Origin: Tritrichomonas musculus
Taxonomy: Eukaryota > Parabasalia > Tritrichomonadida > Tritrichomonadidae
NCBI GenBank assembly: GCA_039105265.1
Contig: JAPFFF010000054.1
Span: 558,001-622,000, forward strand
Length of the DNA: 64,000 nucleotides
Direction: 5' to 3'
Positions within the stretch are counted from its first letter, which is position 1. The number at the start of each line of letters is the position of its first letter. Under the pieces are notes generated by a model, which was not told the DNA's origin, made no database searches, and was given only the letters and a program-made list of their open reading frames with translations. Both the position numbers and the translations under genes were made by a program. Of the stretch, positions 31,037-40,205 are shown in pieces.

Positions 31037-33547
31037 ATGATAACAAACATAAACGAAGATTTCATACTAAACGAAGTAAAAAAAAGGGACTATCAAGATA
31101 TGCTCGTATTCATGTTCCAAAATAGTAAGTTAACACAAATAACAACAATTATTGGTAATATTATTGAGTATCTTAAGAATCCTCGTAACTATGTCAAAGA
31201 TGTAAAAACAAATTTAAAAGATATGCTTGATAAATATAACGCAAAGCCTAAAGGAAGTAAAAGACAAAAAAATGAATTAGCTAAAATACTTGATTCAAAA
31301 GCGAATTACTTTATTGATTTAACCAACTATCTAAAAAATAAAGCTGCGGGCACTCGCAGCCTCCGACAAGCGGAGGAAGAAAAACCTGTTGCCATTCCAC
31401 AAATTGAGGAGGAAGAAGAGCCAGATTTAGCAGACCATTATTTCAGAAATCGACTTAATAAAGACATTGAATCACTTAATGATTTAGTTATACTTAATAG
31501 TAATCATATTAATGCTTTACAATTATTTTATCGCATTGCTGATGACTCAGAGAAGTATTCAGTATTCAATAAAAAAGATACCGCACAGATTCAATCACTT
31601 GTCAAATCATTGACAAATAATATAGACTCACATAAAAACAATGAGGCATCAGATAATATAAATAAACTATTGCAATTTGAGAATATTAGAAGGAAAACCA
31701 ATATTGAAACAATGAAAAAGATAGCAGAAACTAATCAAGAAGGTCAACAATTATTAAATGCTTACAATAAATCTTCTACAATTGATGCTAATCAACTTAA
31801 GAAATTTGGGTTATTAAACGACGAATTTACTGCTGAAAACCTTTATGATTATTATAATCGAGCTATAAATCCCAAAGATGATTCTGACATCAGAGTAAAA
31901 AAATTTGTATTACAATTACATGATGCAATACGCGAAACAAACATATTTGAAGAAACAACTGAGCCTAAAAACAAAAAGAAGCTCAAACAATTAATAAAGT
32001 ATATTAAGGAAAATGGGGACAGAGAAATATTTTTTAACATGAATAGTGAATCCGAGCAAAGCGTTAACGATACTAATGATGATAATGAATATTTTTCCAT
32101 TCCTAAATCAATGTCAAAGCCTGTATTTAAATCACCATCTAAAAAACCCGTACTTAGTTCTGAAAACTACGAAGATTTATTTAATGTTGATATTGCAGCA
32201 CCAGAAGGTGTACCAAAAATCGATAATGATGAATTCAAAAGCGATTATATGCAGTCTGTCCCAACTGGTAAACGTGCTGGTAAAACATTTGAAGCTTCAC
32301 AAAAACGTTTAAATGACTTATACATTTTCGAAAACAAACAAAGTATCGATGTTAGTAAATTCCGAGGGGAATTATTTGATATTCTTATTAATGGTAATTA
32401 TCGTATTAAATTCTCTCCAAAATGTGCTACAAGAGATGGCGCAGAAGCCTATTGTAAGAAGAAATTTGATAAAAATGGATATCCATTATATCGATTAATT
32501 CCTGCAAGGAGAGACACATTAGACCCTCTTGGTAATCCAATTTGTGACTTAAATGGCGACAAAGTAGAGGACATCGTTATTGTTGATACTCGCGGTAAAC
32601 CTGTTATAATTAATGGATTCCGTCTTGTTAAAGCAGACCCTTATAAGAAATTATGGCAAACCGAACGCATTGCTGGTAAAACAGATGATTCATTTGAAGT
32701 ATGGATGAAAAATCTTACTGGCACTACTAAAACATGGAATTATAAACAAGACCAATGGGATGCTGGTAAAATCAAGACTAAATATGATGAAAAGTTCAAT
32801 AAAGCAGTTAATGCTTATCAGAAGGTTGGCTTATCTAAACCCAAAGTCAGCACCAAACTTAATGCAAGAGGATTATGGAGTTCAATCTTTTCAAAAATAT
32901 GGCAATTAGCACTCTTTAATATGTTTGGAGCAAATGAAGAATATAAAAATTATTTTGATTTGGAACCATTGAAGTGTTTATTCAGTTACTTAAAAACATG
33001 TACTGCTGTATTTATTTTACAATATGAATTGCAAGTAATGAAATCACATGAATGTAATAATTGGAATGAATGGGTTAAATATAAAAAAGTACACTCAAAA
33101 GCAGTAAATTCTGAATTAGGTCTTAAGATTCAAGAAGATTATAATAATAATATGAAAGATGTTATCCCAATTGGCGGTGAAATAAATGGTGAAGCTGAAA
33201 TATCAGAACGATTAGGAGAAATATTAACTCAAACAATTGAACTAATAGCTAAAGTTGGACTTGGATATACAGAAGAAAAGAAAGAACGATTTGTACAATT
33301 AGCACAGAAAATATTAGAAAATAAAGCAACTAAAGAAGAAAAGAAACGATATCGAGAACAATTTGGTTCAAATATTGATAAATATATTAATTTGAATGTT
33401 GGCGGAAATTACATTGAAGTTAAAAATTTGTATAAATCATTGTATGATAATTATCGCGACAAAACATATATTAAATCAAGAACTGATGAAAAACTAGCTA
33501 ATGTTGAATCTGATGATGACGATGATGATTCTGAAGATGAAGCATAA
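31037..33547 (+). CDS. Large unrecognised 836-aa inner-Polinton protein
   Basis: Highly charged and mostly helical, with Lys-rich N-terminal helices (about 1-100), an acidic linker, a beta-containing patch near 440-530 (FRGELFDILINGNYRIKFSP, DIVIVDTRGKPVIINGFRLV), a helical C-terminal third, and a terminal Asp/Glu run (SDDDDDDSEDEA). Codons around 103-113 contain a paired GC-rich hairpin that reads AAGTRSLRQAEE. It could be an internal virion or scaffold protein; no homology to named families is recognised. It is divergent from the fibre-like gene. Confidence 0.6.
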   Translation: MITNINEDFILNEVKKRDYQDMLVFMFQNSKLTQITTIIGNIIEYLKNPRNYVKDVKTNLKDMLDKYNAKPKGSKRQKNELAKILDSKANYFIDLTNYLKNKAAGTRSLRQAEEEKPVAIPQIEEEEEPDLADHYFRNRLNKDIESLNDLVILNSNHINALQLFYRIADDSEKYSVFNKKDTAQIQSLVKSLTNNIDSHKNNEASDNINKLLQFENIRRKTNIETMKKIAETNQEGQQLLNAYNKSSTIDANQLKKFGLLNDEFTAENLYDYYNRAINPKDDSDIRVKKFVLQLHDAIRETNIFEETTEPKNKKKLKQLIKYIKENGDREIFFNMNSESEQSVNDTNDDNEYFSIPKSMSKPVFKSPSKKPVLSSENYEDLFNVDIAAPEGVPKIDNDEFKSDYMQSVPTGKRAGKTFEASQKRLNDLYIFENKQSIDVSKFRGELFDILINGNYRIKFSPKCATRDGAEAYCKKKFDKNGYPLYRLIPARRDTLDPLGNPICDLNGDKVEDIVIVDTRGKPVIINGFRLVKADPYKKLWQTERIAGKTDDSFEVWMKNLTGTTKTWNYKQDQWDAGKIKTKYDEKFNKAVNAYQKVGLSKPKVSTKLNARGLWSSIFSKIWQLALFNMFGANEEYKNYFDLEPLKCLFSYLKTCTAVFILQYELQVMKSHECNNWNEWVKYKKVHSKAVNSELGLKIQEDYNNNMKDVIPIGGEINGEAEISERLGEILTQTIELIAKVGLGYTEEKKERFVQLAQKILENKATKEEKKRYREQFGSNIDKYINLNVGGNYIEVKNLYKSLYDNYRDKTYIKSRTDEKLANVESDDDDDDSEDEA
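31343..31376 (+). repeat. Paired GC-rich hairpins inside the 836-aa gene
   Basis: GCTGCG-GGCACT-CGCAGC is immediately followed by CCTCCG-ACAAG-CGGAGG. The second hairpin is nearly the same as that at 41596-41612 (CCTCCG-ACGAA-CGGAGG) inside the ATPase gene. The GC content contrasts sharply with the surroundings. Confidence 0.75.
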
Positions 33548-33564
33548 AAAAATATTTAAATAAT

Positions 33565-34752
33565 TCATTTTTTTGGTAATCTGAAAGTTGATATATGTGT
33601 TTTTGGTTTGTTTTCTGACTTACTCTCATTAATCTTTGGTAAGTTTCCATTGGTTGCATTATTTGTTTCACTAGTTAAAGATGATTTTTTTGGCTCTGCA
33701 TTAAAATTAAAATTAGTACCTGTTGGCATATTAAATGTTGTGGGTTGAAAGTAATTCATTGGACTAAAGTTATTGGGATTTTGTTGTACAGAGCTTTGAG
33801 GTTTCATCCATGTATTTGAGGTCGATACATTGCTGAAAATAGAACTCGGTAATGTCTCAACATCTGGTTTCATTGTAGTCGTACTCTCATTTTCGACCGA
33901 GCTTTGCTTGGTTTCTTTATCCAAATCCCGTAACATAGATGGAACTGGAGGATTTATTTTTTTAGGTCTTATTTCATCATAATCATATTTATTATTGATA
34001 TCAACATTACTTGTTTCATATTTACCATCATTATCATTTTCTGAAATATCCATTAATGGTTCAAGGCTTTCAGGAGTTTCATTAAAATGGACTTTTAATA
34101 ATGGACTTACATAATTAGATTTAAATACATTAATAACAGGAAAATGGTAATGCCAATTTTGAAATTCATATTTAAATTTTTTTAAATCAGCTTCCTCATC
34201 CAAATTTCGTAATTCTACACGATTCCATTCATTCATAAAAGTTTCAGGTTTGAAACAAAGAAATATGTGTAACGGAAGTGGTTTGATTTTTCTATTTACA
34301 TCTCCTTCGGAATCTAATTCAAAACAGAAATTATTTGTTTCTTTAATAGCATATTTATATCCACAATCTTCCATTAATACAATATATGATTTATTTAGTT
34401 CATCAAACCATCTTTCAACAAATTTAATATCTGTATTTCCAATTTTGGAACCAATTTCAATAGAAATGACAAATTTTCTTTTTAAATAAGGACGTTTATT
34501 ATCTAAGATGTTCATTTTTGTATTCATATCAACTTTCTTAGGTAAATTTAACAATATATTATCACCTTCCATAAAAACAAATAAATCTTGATAATTACTA
34601 CTCAAATAGAAGTAAACTTTCTTATCTTTTTTATCAATATATGAATATAATGTGTGAGTTCTATCTAGAATAATTGCATCCTTATCAATTAAATTAGATT
34701 CTTGTTCTGCTGTTAATACTTCTTTATTTTCATCCTTTGATTTACGTATCAT
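33565..34752 (-). CDS. Unrecognised 395-aa inner-Polinton protein
   Basis: The N-terminal ~220 residues look like a beta-rich globular domain (HTLYSYIDKKDKKVYFYLSS, KFVISIEIGSKIG, KPLPLHIFLCFKP). Residues about 225-395 are Asn/Pro/Ser/Thr-rich and disordered, with NNFSPMNYFQPTTFNMP. It is followed by the penton-like and integrase genes on the same strand. A virion structural role is plausible from context only. Confidence 0.55.
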   Translation of the reverse strand: MIRKSKDENKEVLTAEQESNLIDKDAIILDRTHTLYSYIDKKDKKVYFYLSSNYQDLFVFMEGDNILLNLPKKVDMNTKMNILDNKRPYLKRKFVISIEIGSKIGNTDIKFVERWFDELNKSYIVLMEDCGYKYAIKETNNFCFELDSEGDVNRKIKPLPLHIFLCFKPETFMNEWNRVELRNLDEEADLKKFKYEFQNWHYHFPVINVFKSNYVSPLLKVHFNETPESLEPLMDISENDNDGKYETSNVDINNKYDYDEIRPKKINPPVPSMLRDLDKETKQSSVENESTTTMKPDVETLPSSIFSNVSTSNTWMKPQSSVQQNPNNFSPMNYFQPTTFNMPTGTNFNFNAEPKKSSLTSETNNATNGNLPKINESKSENKPKTHISTFRLPKK

Positions 34753-34851
34753 TTTTCATTTGGAACAAAAATAATAAGGCCTAAATGGCTATTCAACAAC
34801 TACGTTGCTGGGCATGGAATGCTCGATGCCTGGCAAACAAAAAAAACCTAT
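34753..34851. other. Spacer with small hairpins
   Basis: Between two minus-strand genes: CAAC-TAC-GTTG (34797-34807) and GGCAT...ATGCC (34811-34830), GC-richer than the neighbours and similar in style to the other paired hairpins of this element. Confidence 0.5.
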
Positions 34852-35232
34852 TTAAAAAATTAATAGGCAACTCATTACAAAAGCAGATGGTTCAATTGAG
34901 TTCCCATATAAATCTGTGAACCAAATTTTAAAATTACGTTCATGACCAAGAAACTCATATTTTCGATATTTGGTTTGACGTCTGTTTGCTAACATAATGA
35001 AACAATCACAATAACCATCTTGTTGTACAATATCAGAGTGTACCATCAAATCTCCAACAAGAGTATCCTTAACAATTGCTCCAACATACTGTACAACAAT
35101 ATATTTCTTATTCTTACTTGAAACGAATTCACTTGGAAGAACAAATTCTTTATCTTGTGTATGGAAATAACGCTTAGTAATTGGTTGTTTTAAATTTATC
35201 GTTGATACATTTTTGATATTATTTGTTAACAT
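34852..35232 (-). CDS. Small penton-like (single jelly-roll) protein of the inner Polinton
   Basis: 126 aa. The order VVQYVGAIVKDTLVGDLMVH-SDIV, then YCDCFIMLANRRQT, then NFKIWFTDLYGNSIEP is characteristic of the minor capsid/penton proteins seen beside integrase and capsid genes in Polintons and virophages. Its ATG (35230-35232) lies within the last codons of the upstream integrase gene, a 14-bp overlap. A capsid-vertex role is inferred. Confidence 0.55.
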   Translation of the reverse strand: MLTNNIKNVSTINLKQPITKRYFHTQDKEFVLPSEFVSSKNKKYIVVQYVGAIVKDTLVGDLMVHSDIVQQDGYCDCFIMLANRRQTKYRKYEFLGHERNFKIWFTDLYGNSIEPSAFVMSCLLIF

Positions 35233-36601
35233 TTAGTATGAAATACTCTTTATAATCTTCATTCAAGTCTTCGATAGAATCACAAACATATTTCGTATAA
35301 ATAATTGGAATTTCAATTTCATTTTTTTCAACATCAGTTTGAGCTTTACGCCCTCGTTCAGGTTGTTCGTATGGGACTAAACCATCCTTTGTTTTACTGA
35401 ATGTGTGATATTGATTTAACAATCTACATTTAACATTACCGTTGTGATAACAAATGAATTCAGCTATATCATCAAATACACGTCTTCGTTTTTCATGCTT
35501 TTTTTGGGTCTTACCTCTGTCAAGATGTATCAAAATTATGTTACCACGTTTGTAATTAAGCAAGCCTTTCAATTTCTGTTTTTCATTTATCTTTCTCAAT
35601 TTCATTTTCATCATTCGAATATACCTCCATTCCAAATCAACATTGTTTTGAACTTGAACTGGAGAATAATAAATCCATTTTGTTGGTGGAACCAATCCAG
35701 AACCTTGATATTCAGATAATTCATCTTCATTATAATCATAATTCCGAAATCTCAATGAATTGTGAGGAGTGTTATTATAGAAGTTCACCATTTGTCTCAT
35801 GAGATTATAATCAGCAATTCTTCGATTATCCATTCCAAAAGCATTTCTGATAGTTCGAATCACAGAATCAACGTTTTTATGAGCGAGAGCGTAAGGGGAA
35901 GATTGAATTACAAATTTGACTGGATAATAATCATTGATATCGTCAATTTTCAACTCAATTTTTGAGATTGGTGACTTGATAACATTTTTATATCCACTTT
36001 TTTTCAAAAATGCTATTAACGTTTTCAAATTAGTATGGGAAAGAATTTCATTTCTAACTTGATTTCTTAACTCAGGTTTATAATTGTATGCTACTTGTAA
36101 ATCATTTGAGATATCTGTTTTGAGAATTACTTTTGTATTATCTTTCAATACAATACATTCATCTTTCAAACTACCAAATCCAGATTCACCATCACATTTG
36201 ATTGTTCGAAATTCAAACTTAGGATTCTTTTCAACAATTCGTTTTAAAGTTTTGGCTATTTCACTTTTATTTGACATTGGTTCCACAATTAGATATCTAG
36301 TATTCTCATTTATCAAAACAAGATATATTTGCTCTTGTTTAATTGGATGTTCAACATCTGCATAATAATGTGAGAACATCAAATCTGCTTCCCAACATCC
36401 TGGTTCATTTGAGAAATTTGGTTTTGACATTTTTTTGCATGCTTTGAGTTTGAAATCAGGTATGAAAGGTTCTGTTTTAATGTTATTCTTGAAAACAGGT
36501 TGCAAATCAGTTTCAACAAATTTGTATTTCGATTTGAATGGGTATTTCAATAACGAAGGGTATTCTTTATCATAAATTCTGAGAGATTTAGTTTTTGACA
36601 T
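35219..36601 (-). CDS. rve-family integrase of the inner Polinton
   Basis: 460 aa. The catalytic core begins GCWEADLMFSHYY (about residue 67), continues YLVLINENTRYLIVEPMSNK and FRTIKCDGESGF (second acidic strand), and after a long insertion reaches AHKNVDSVIRTIRNAFG and MVNFYNNTPHNSLRF, the standard end of the core. The C-terminal tail has KRGNIILIHLDRGK and KCRLLNQYHTF, a beta-barrel-like tail. It is longer than and clearly divergent from the outer element's integrase, in keeping with two lineages. Start context is TATAAATG. Confidence 0.88.
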   Translation of the reverse strand: MSKTKSLRIYDKEYPSLLKYPFKSKYKFVETDLQPVFKNNIKTEPFIPDFKLKACKKMSKPNFSNEPGCWEADLMFSHYYADVEHPIKQEQIYLVLINENTRYLIVEPMSNKSEIAKTLKRIVEKNPKFEFRTIKCDGESGFGSLKDECIVLKDNTKVILKTDISNDLQVAYNYKPELRNQVRNEILSHTNLKTLIAFLKKSGYKNVIKSPISKIELKIDDINDYYPVKFVIQSSPYALAHKNVDSVIRTIRNAFGMDNRRIADYNLMRQMVNFYNNTPHNSLRFRNYDYNEDELSEYQGSGLVPPTKWIYYSPVQVQNNVDLEWRYIRMMKMKLRKINEKQKLKGLLNYKRGNIILIHLDRGKTQKKHEKRRRVFDDIAEFICYHNGNVKCRLLNQYHTFSKTKDGLVPYEQPERGRKAQTDVEKNEIEIPIIYTKYVCDSIEDLNEDYKEYFILNVNK

Positions 36602-36633
36602 TTATAATCAAAAAGGACTCAAATCAAGTGCAT

Positions 36634-36665
36634 CTCACTCACAAGTGAGCTCGAGCTCTAGCGAG
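36634..36665. repeat. Paired hairpins between integrase and capsid genes
   Basis: CTCACT-CACA-AGTGAG is immediately followed by CTCG...CGAG containing the palindrome GAGCTCGAGCTC. It lies in the 99-bp spacer between two same-strand genes. Confidence 0.6.
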
Positions 36666-36700
36666 AAAAAAAATACCCAGAATCAAGTTATTAAATTAGT

Positions 36701-38758
36701 TTACTGATTAACTTGTGAACCAGCTGGGGATTCATCATCAATATATTCTAAACCGTTCAAACTTAATTTGAAATAGGTATCTCTTGTGAGCCATAATTGT
36801 GTTGGGGGTGGATGTACAGTACCTTCTTCGTTAACATTATAATATGTATCATTTGGTCCTGTATATATTGGTTGACCATTTACTTGAACCTGAATGTTAC
36901 CAAATCCACCATCCAAACCATCATAACAATAACCAGCAGATGAACGTTCTGTTTGAATATTGAATACATAGCTAGAAGCATCACTTAAAGTATTCTTGTA
37001 GCGAACTCCGTTTGCATCATTCTTTGGCATAGTCATTGAGTCCTCAAATTCTTTAGTGCATTGTAATGATATTGCATCAAGGTCTCCAGCGGTTAATTGA
37101 TTCTCAAAGAATCTTGCACCAATTGTTGAAACATTTTCATCTGGGAAGTTCTTTCCGCCAATATTGAGATAACAATTTTGATATACTGGATTTTCGAAAA
37201 CAGTGAGGTCATTATGATGCTTTGGAAACATAATTGACATTGTTGTAACATTAATTAATGGAATATTCAATGTTGACTTAATTCCATTTGCGGCAGGAGC
37301 AATTGGGAATGAATGGTAATCAACTTTCTGCGATGGGATTATAATTCCTTCACGGAGAATATTTTCAATTCCTCTTCTAGTAGATTCACAGACACCATAA
37401 CCTTGCATATTTGATTTACATAATGTGATTGTCATTCTGTTTACAGTTAATGTGGCTTTCTGTGATGAATATGTTTCGCTGAGAAGTTGTGATTTAGCAT
37501 CATGATATTCATTAACAACTCTGAGAGCTGATTTTGCAACTGTTTTCTCAATTTGCCAAACATAATATTTTCCATCGTTGTGTTGCAAAGCTGGTTTTGT
37601 GTAATCAGGATTTGCCAAACAAATTTCTTCATCAGTTGCAGTTGGTTTGAGGTCTAATTTAGCAAATTCTTCAGCTGTATAACTGAAATACATTGAAAGG
37701 TCTGTTGCAATATCATCATAAGTATATGAACCATCAGATCCAAAGTTATATTGCTCACCAAGTCTGTATGTAAGTTTATATTTAATTGGTGCTGGAGTTG
37801 GTTCAGGAGTTGGGTCTGGGCCTGGTTCAGGAGTTGGGTCTGGGTCTGGTGTTGGAGATGGTGATGGGCCTGGTGTTGGAGATGGGTCTGGAGATGGAGT
37901 TCCAGGTCCTGGTATAATAGCTTCATTACCAATTTGTGTAAATTGATGTTTCAAGTGACCACGAGCTTTAATTTCTTTCAATCGTTCTAATTCAGCAGAT
38001 GTAACAGAATCATTATCTTCAAGATAAGCCTTTGTTTCAGCAACAGTATAAGGGTCAATTGCTGCCCAAACTAATCCTGCAGGAGTGACTTGGAAACGAA
38101 TTGATAAATCACCTATGATTCCATTTGGGAATAAATCGAAAGCTTGAAGGGCAAGTAAATCATCAAATGGAACGTTCAAATCAAATTCAACTTGTGATTT
38201 ACCATCAGATTTGAATGAATTTAGGTTAACATAAGCACCAGCAACAGTTTGTGAATAATTTGAAACGTTTTCCCAAAGTGAATGAACAAATCGTCTTCGC
38301 TTTTTTTCAGTTTCTGGTTTCACAGCAGAGTATAAAAATCCTTCTCGAACACATTCGTTTTGCTGATATCCAACATTTACATTATTATGAAGAATTTCCA
38401 ATCTGTCAAATAATTGATTTGAAGATTTAAGTCCGACGAATAATTTGTAGAAGTTATTTGGGTCATCAATTTGTTGTAATTTAGCTAAATCAGTATTCAA
38501 TTGTAAATCCAATTTGACATGAAATGTTAAGAATCCTTTATCAACATCAGATATGAAATGGTCTGGATGCGTTAAACTGATTTGAGAATATTGTCCTTGA
38601 TGAAATGGTGCAGGTTGGTCATGACAATCAACAGTTCTGAATGAAAATGAGCGTGTACCATCATTAGTATTAATCATTTCACGCATCTTATTAAATGTAT
38701 CAAGAACGTTTCCTGCTTCAATTTTGTAATTATGTGCTCTTTCGTTGCGATACAACAT
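36701..38758 (-). CDS. Major capsid protein (double jelly-roll) of the inner Polinton
   Basis: 685 aa from the ATG at 38758 (MLYRNERAHNYKIEAGNV). The first barrel includes GFLTFHVKLDLQL, FVGLKSSNQLFDRLEILHNN and QVEFDLNVPFDDLLALQAF. The second barrel includes VDYHSFPIAPAANGIKST, LINVTTMSIMFPKHHNDLTV and FENPVYQNCYLNIGG. Between them a Pro/Gly-rich stretch of PTPGPSPSPTPDPDPTPEPG type (about residues 285-325) forms an exposed disordered loop not present in the outer capsid protein. It is adjacent to the divergent small amphipathic protein gene (41 bp apart), as in other capsid modules. Confidence 0.88.
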   Translation of the reverse strand: MLYRNERAHNYKIEAGNVLDTFNKMREMINTNDGTRSFSFRTVDCHDQPAPFHQGQYSQISLTHPDHFISDVDKGFLTFHVKLDLQLNTDLAKLQQIDDPNNFYKLFVGLKSSNQLFDRLEILHNNVNVGYQQNECVREGFLYSAVKPETEKKRRRFVHSLWENVSNYSQTVAGAYVNLNSFKSDGKSQVEFDLNVPFDDLLALQAFDLFPNGIIGDLSIRFQVTPAGLVWAAIDPYTVAETKAYLEDNDSVTSAELERLKEIKARGHLKHQFTQIGNEAIIPGPGTPSPDPSPTPGPSPSPTPDPDPTPEPGPDPTPEPTPAPIKYKLTYRLGEQYNFGSDGSYTYDDIATDLSMYFSYTAEEFAKLDLKPTATDEEICLANPDYTKPALQHNDGKYYVWQIEKTVAKSALRVVNEYHDAKSQLLSETYSSQKATLTVNRMTITLCKSNMQGYGVCESTRRGIENILREGIIIPSQKVDYHSFPIAPAANGIKSTLNIPLINVTTMSIMFPKHHNDLTVFENPVYQNCYLNIGGKNFPDENVSTIGARFFENQLTAGDLDAISLQCTKEFEDSMTMPKNDANGVRYKNTLSDASSYVFNIQTERSSAGYCYDGLDGGFGNIQVQVNGQPIYTGPNDTYYNVNEEGTVHPPPTQLWLTRDTYFKLSLNGLEYIDDESPAGSQVNQ

Positions 38759-38799
38759 TTGATAAACAAAAAAAGTACTATTATGGGTCTTTTTTCGTA

Positions 38800-39063
38800 A
38801 TGAAAACAATGGGTATCGGAATCTTCAAAAAAATGAAAAACGCTTTTAAATCTGTAGGTAATACAATAAAGAATGTTGCAACTAAGGTTGGTAAAGCACT
38901 TCCCAAAGTTGTTGAAGTTGGTAAAAAAGTTACTAATGCTGTAAAACCTGTTTTGGGTGGAATACCTCTTATTGGTGATGCTGTTAGAGCAATTGATACA
39001 GGATTAAATTTTGCTGACAAAGGACTTAAAATTGGTAAAAGTTTAATTGATGAAGTCGCGTAA
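38800..39063 (+). CDS. Small amphipathic capsid-associated peptide of the inner Polinton
   Basis: 87 aa from ATG 38800, or 84 aa from ATG 38809 (MGIGIFKKMKNAFK). Lys-rich amphipathic helices (VATKVGKALPKVVEVGKKV) precede a hydrophobic Gly/Pro segment (VLGGIPLIGDAVRAI). It resembles the outer element's MGFKNF protein in start, composition and position beside capsid genes, and could disrupt membranes during entry. An upstream ATG at 38783 opens only a five-codon frame and is not the start. Confidence 0.6.
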   Translation: MKTMGIGIFKKMKNAFKSVGNTIKNVATKVGKALPKVVEVGKKVTNAVKPVLGGIPLIGDAVRAIDTGLNFADKGLKIGKSLIDEVA

Positions 39064-39071
39064 GTGCCTGA

Positions 39072-39122
39072 GAACACTTTGTGTTCGAAGTCACATAAGT
39101 GCCTGAGGACAACAAGTTGTCC
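39072..39122. repeat. Two hairpins in tandem repeats after the amphipathic-peptide gene
   Basis: GAACAC-TTT-GTGTTC (39072-39086) and GGACAAC-AA-GTTGTCC (39107-39122), each flanked by near copies of GAAGTCRCRTAAGTGCCTGA. They could serve as a transcript-end structure, but the same hairpin style also occurs inside genes of this element. Confidence 0.7.
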
Positions 39123-39164
39123 GAAGTCGCATGAAAATGATTAAATTGTATTTTTTTATTTTAA

Positions 39165-39626
39165 ATGGATTTGAAAGTAATTAATGAAATAACTACTGAA
39201 ATAAAGAATTTTAAATCAATTGAGGAGTTCAATCTGTACTATCAGAAACACAAAGATGACATGAACAACCAGACAACTCAATATCTAAATCGGGTTTACA
39301 AAATTGTTACACCAGATGGTGTTGAATACAGAATCACAAAAAAGAATTGTCAAAAAGAAGGTACAAAACGAGTTGGGGGAGATATATTTTTAAAGAAAGT
39401 TGTCAAAACTAATGAATTGAAAGAACTTGAACAAGATGTTATTAAAGCTGATATTGAAAATCTCAAAAGTATGTTCTCACAAAATTTGTCAACATTTGAT
39501 AACGAGATTAAAGATTTGAAACAAAGCTATGAACTTAAATTCACAGCATTAGATAAAAAAATTGCTGAATTAACCAATACTGTAAATCAGATTGCCAAAT
39601 ATATTAATCAACTGATGTTGGATTAG
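39165..39626 (+). CDS. 153-aa protein with C-terminal coiled coil
   Basis: A globular-looking N-terminal ~75 residues contains a beta hairpin (YKIVTPDGVEYRITKKN). Residues about 85-150 form a heptad-rich coiled coil (ELEQDVIKADIENLKSM, EIKDLKQSYELKFTALDKKI). Its 3' end overlaps the convergent 99-aa gene by four bases. A structural or trimerising role is possible. Family unknown. Confidence 0.6.
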   Translation: MDLKVINEITTEIKNFKSIEEFNLYYQKHKDDMNNQTTQYLNRVYKIVTPDGVEYRITKKNCQKEGTKRVGGDIFLKKVVKTNELKELEQDVIKADIENLKSMFSQNLSTFDNEIKDLKQSYELKFTALDKKIAELTNTVNQIAKYINQLMLD

Positions 39627-39922
39627 ATTTTGTCACATCGAGGGACAACTGAATGATTTAATGAATAAGTGTGAAAATTCAATTTTTTTGTTGTTGATAC
39701 TTGAGGTTCATGTTGAATACTTCCTTTATCCTCATATTTCTTAACAGTTGGTGCAGAATTAATTCTGGTACGTTCTTTTTGCATTTTAAGTTGTAATCTA
39801 TCGTAGTGATTCATTCTTTTATCATCGCGTACAAATTTGTACGAGTCAGCGAAGCTGCCATGAATGGTTCGTTTTTGTTCATAACTCGTAGAGTTTGAAC
39901 TCACTTGTGAGTGAAAGGACAT
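39623..39922 (-). CDS. Basic 99-aa inner-Polinton protein
   Basis: Starts MSFHSQVSSNSTSYEQKRTI; polar and basic, no hydrophobic segment. The coding DNA contains a perfect 16-bp palindrome CGTACAAATTTGTACG (39828-39843) and a hairpin ACTCAC-TT-GTGAGT (39899-39912). Its start codon is 15 bp from the divergent 76-aa gene. Function unknown. Confidence 0.55.
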   Translation of the reverse strand: MSFHSQVSSNSTSYEQKRTIHGSFADSYKFVRDDKRMNHYDRLQLKMQKERTRINSAPTVKKYEDKGSIQHEPQVSTTKKLNFHTYSLNHSVVPRCDKI

Positions 39923-39937
39923 TTTTGCTTCGATTAA

Positions 39938-40168
39938 ATGTCTGAATTAAACGAATATAAGAAGGAGATTCCTGAACTTAAACGTATCAAACGAACCCTC
40001 AAAGAAAAATGTTATGATTATAAGCAACATCTAAATAATGTCAAATCTGGAATGCTTGGTTCCAGTGGGCTTGCTGTTCGTGAATCATTGATTGAAGATA
40101 TTAATTCATTAAAGGAAAAAGTAAAAAAATTGGAAAACGAATTGAATGAATTAGCTAACAAGGATTGA
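39938..40168 (+). CDS. 76-aa coiled-coil protein
   Basis: Almost wholly helical and charged: EYKKEIPELKRIKRTLKEKC at the start and DINSLKEKVKKLENELNELA at the end, with a Gly/Ser break in the middle (SGMLGSSGLA). Likely an antiparallel or oligomeric coiled coil. Start context is GATTAAATG. It shares a 15-bp divergent spacer with the 99-aa gene. Confidence 0.6.
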   Translation: MSELNEYKKEIPELKRIKRTLKEKCYDYKQHLNNVKSGMLGSSGLAVRESLIEDINSLKEKVKKLENELNELANKD

Positions 40169-40205
40169 GTAATCTACAAATAAAGGTTTTTTTAGATTGA
40201 AATCA

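Noticed and set aside
39072-39122. Reading the hairpins as bacterial-type terminators
   Set aside because: The host is a eukaryote, the stems lack a consistent U-tract, and identical-style hairpins lie inside genes of the same element.
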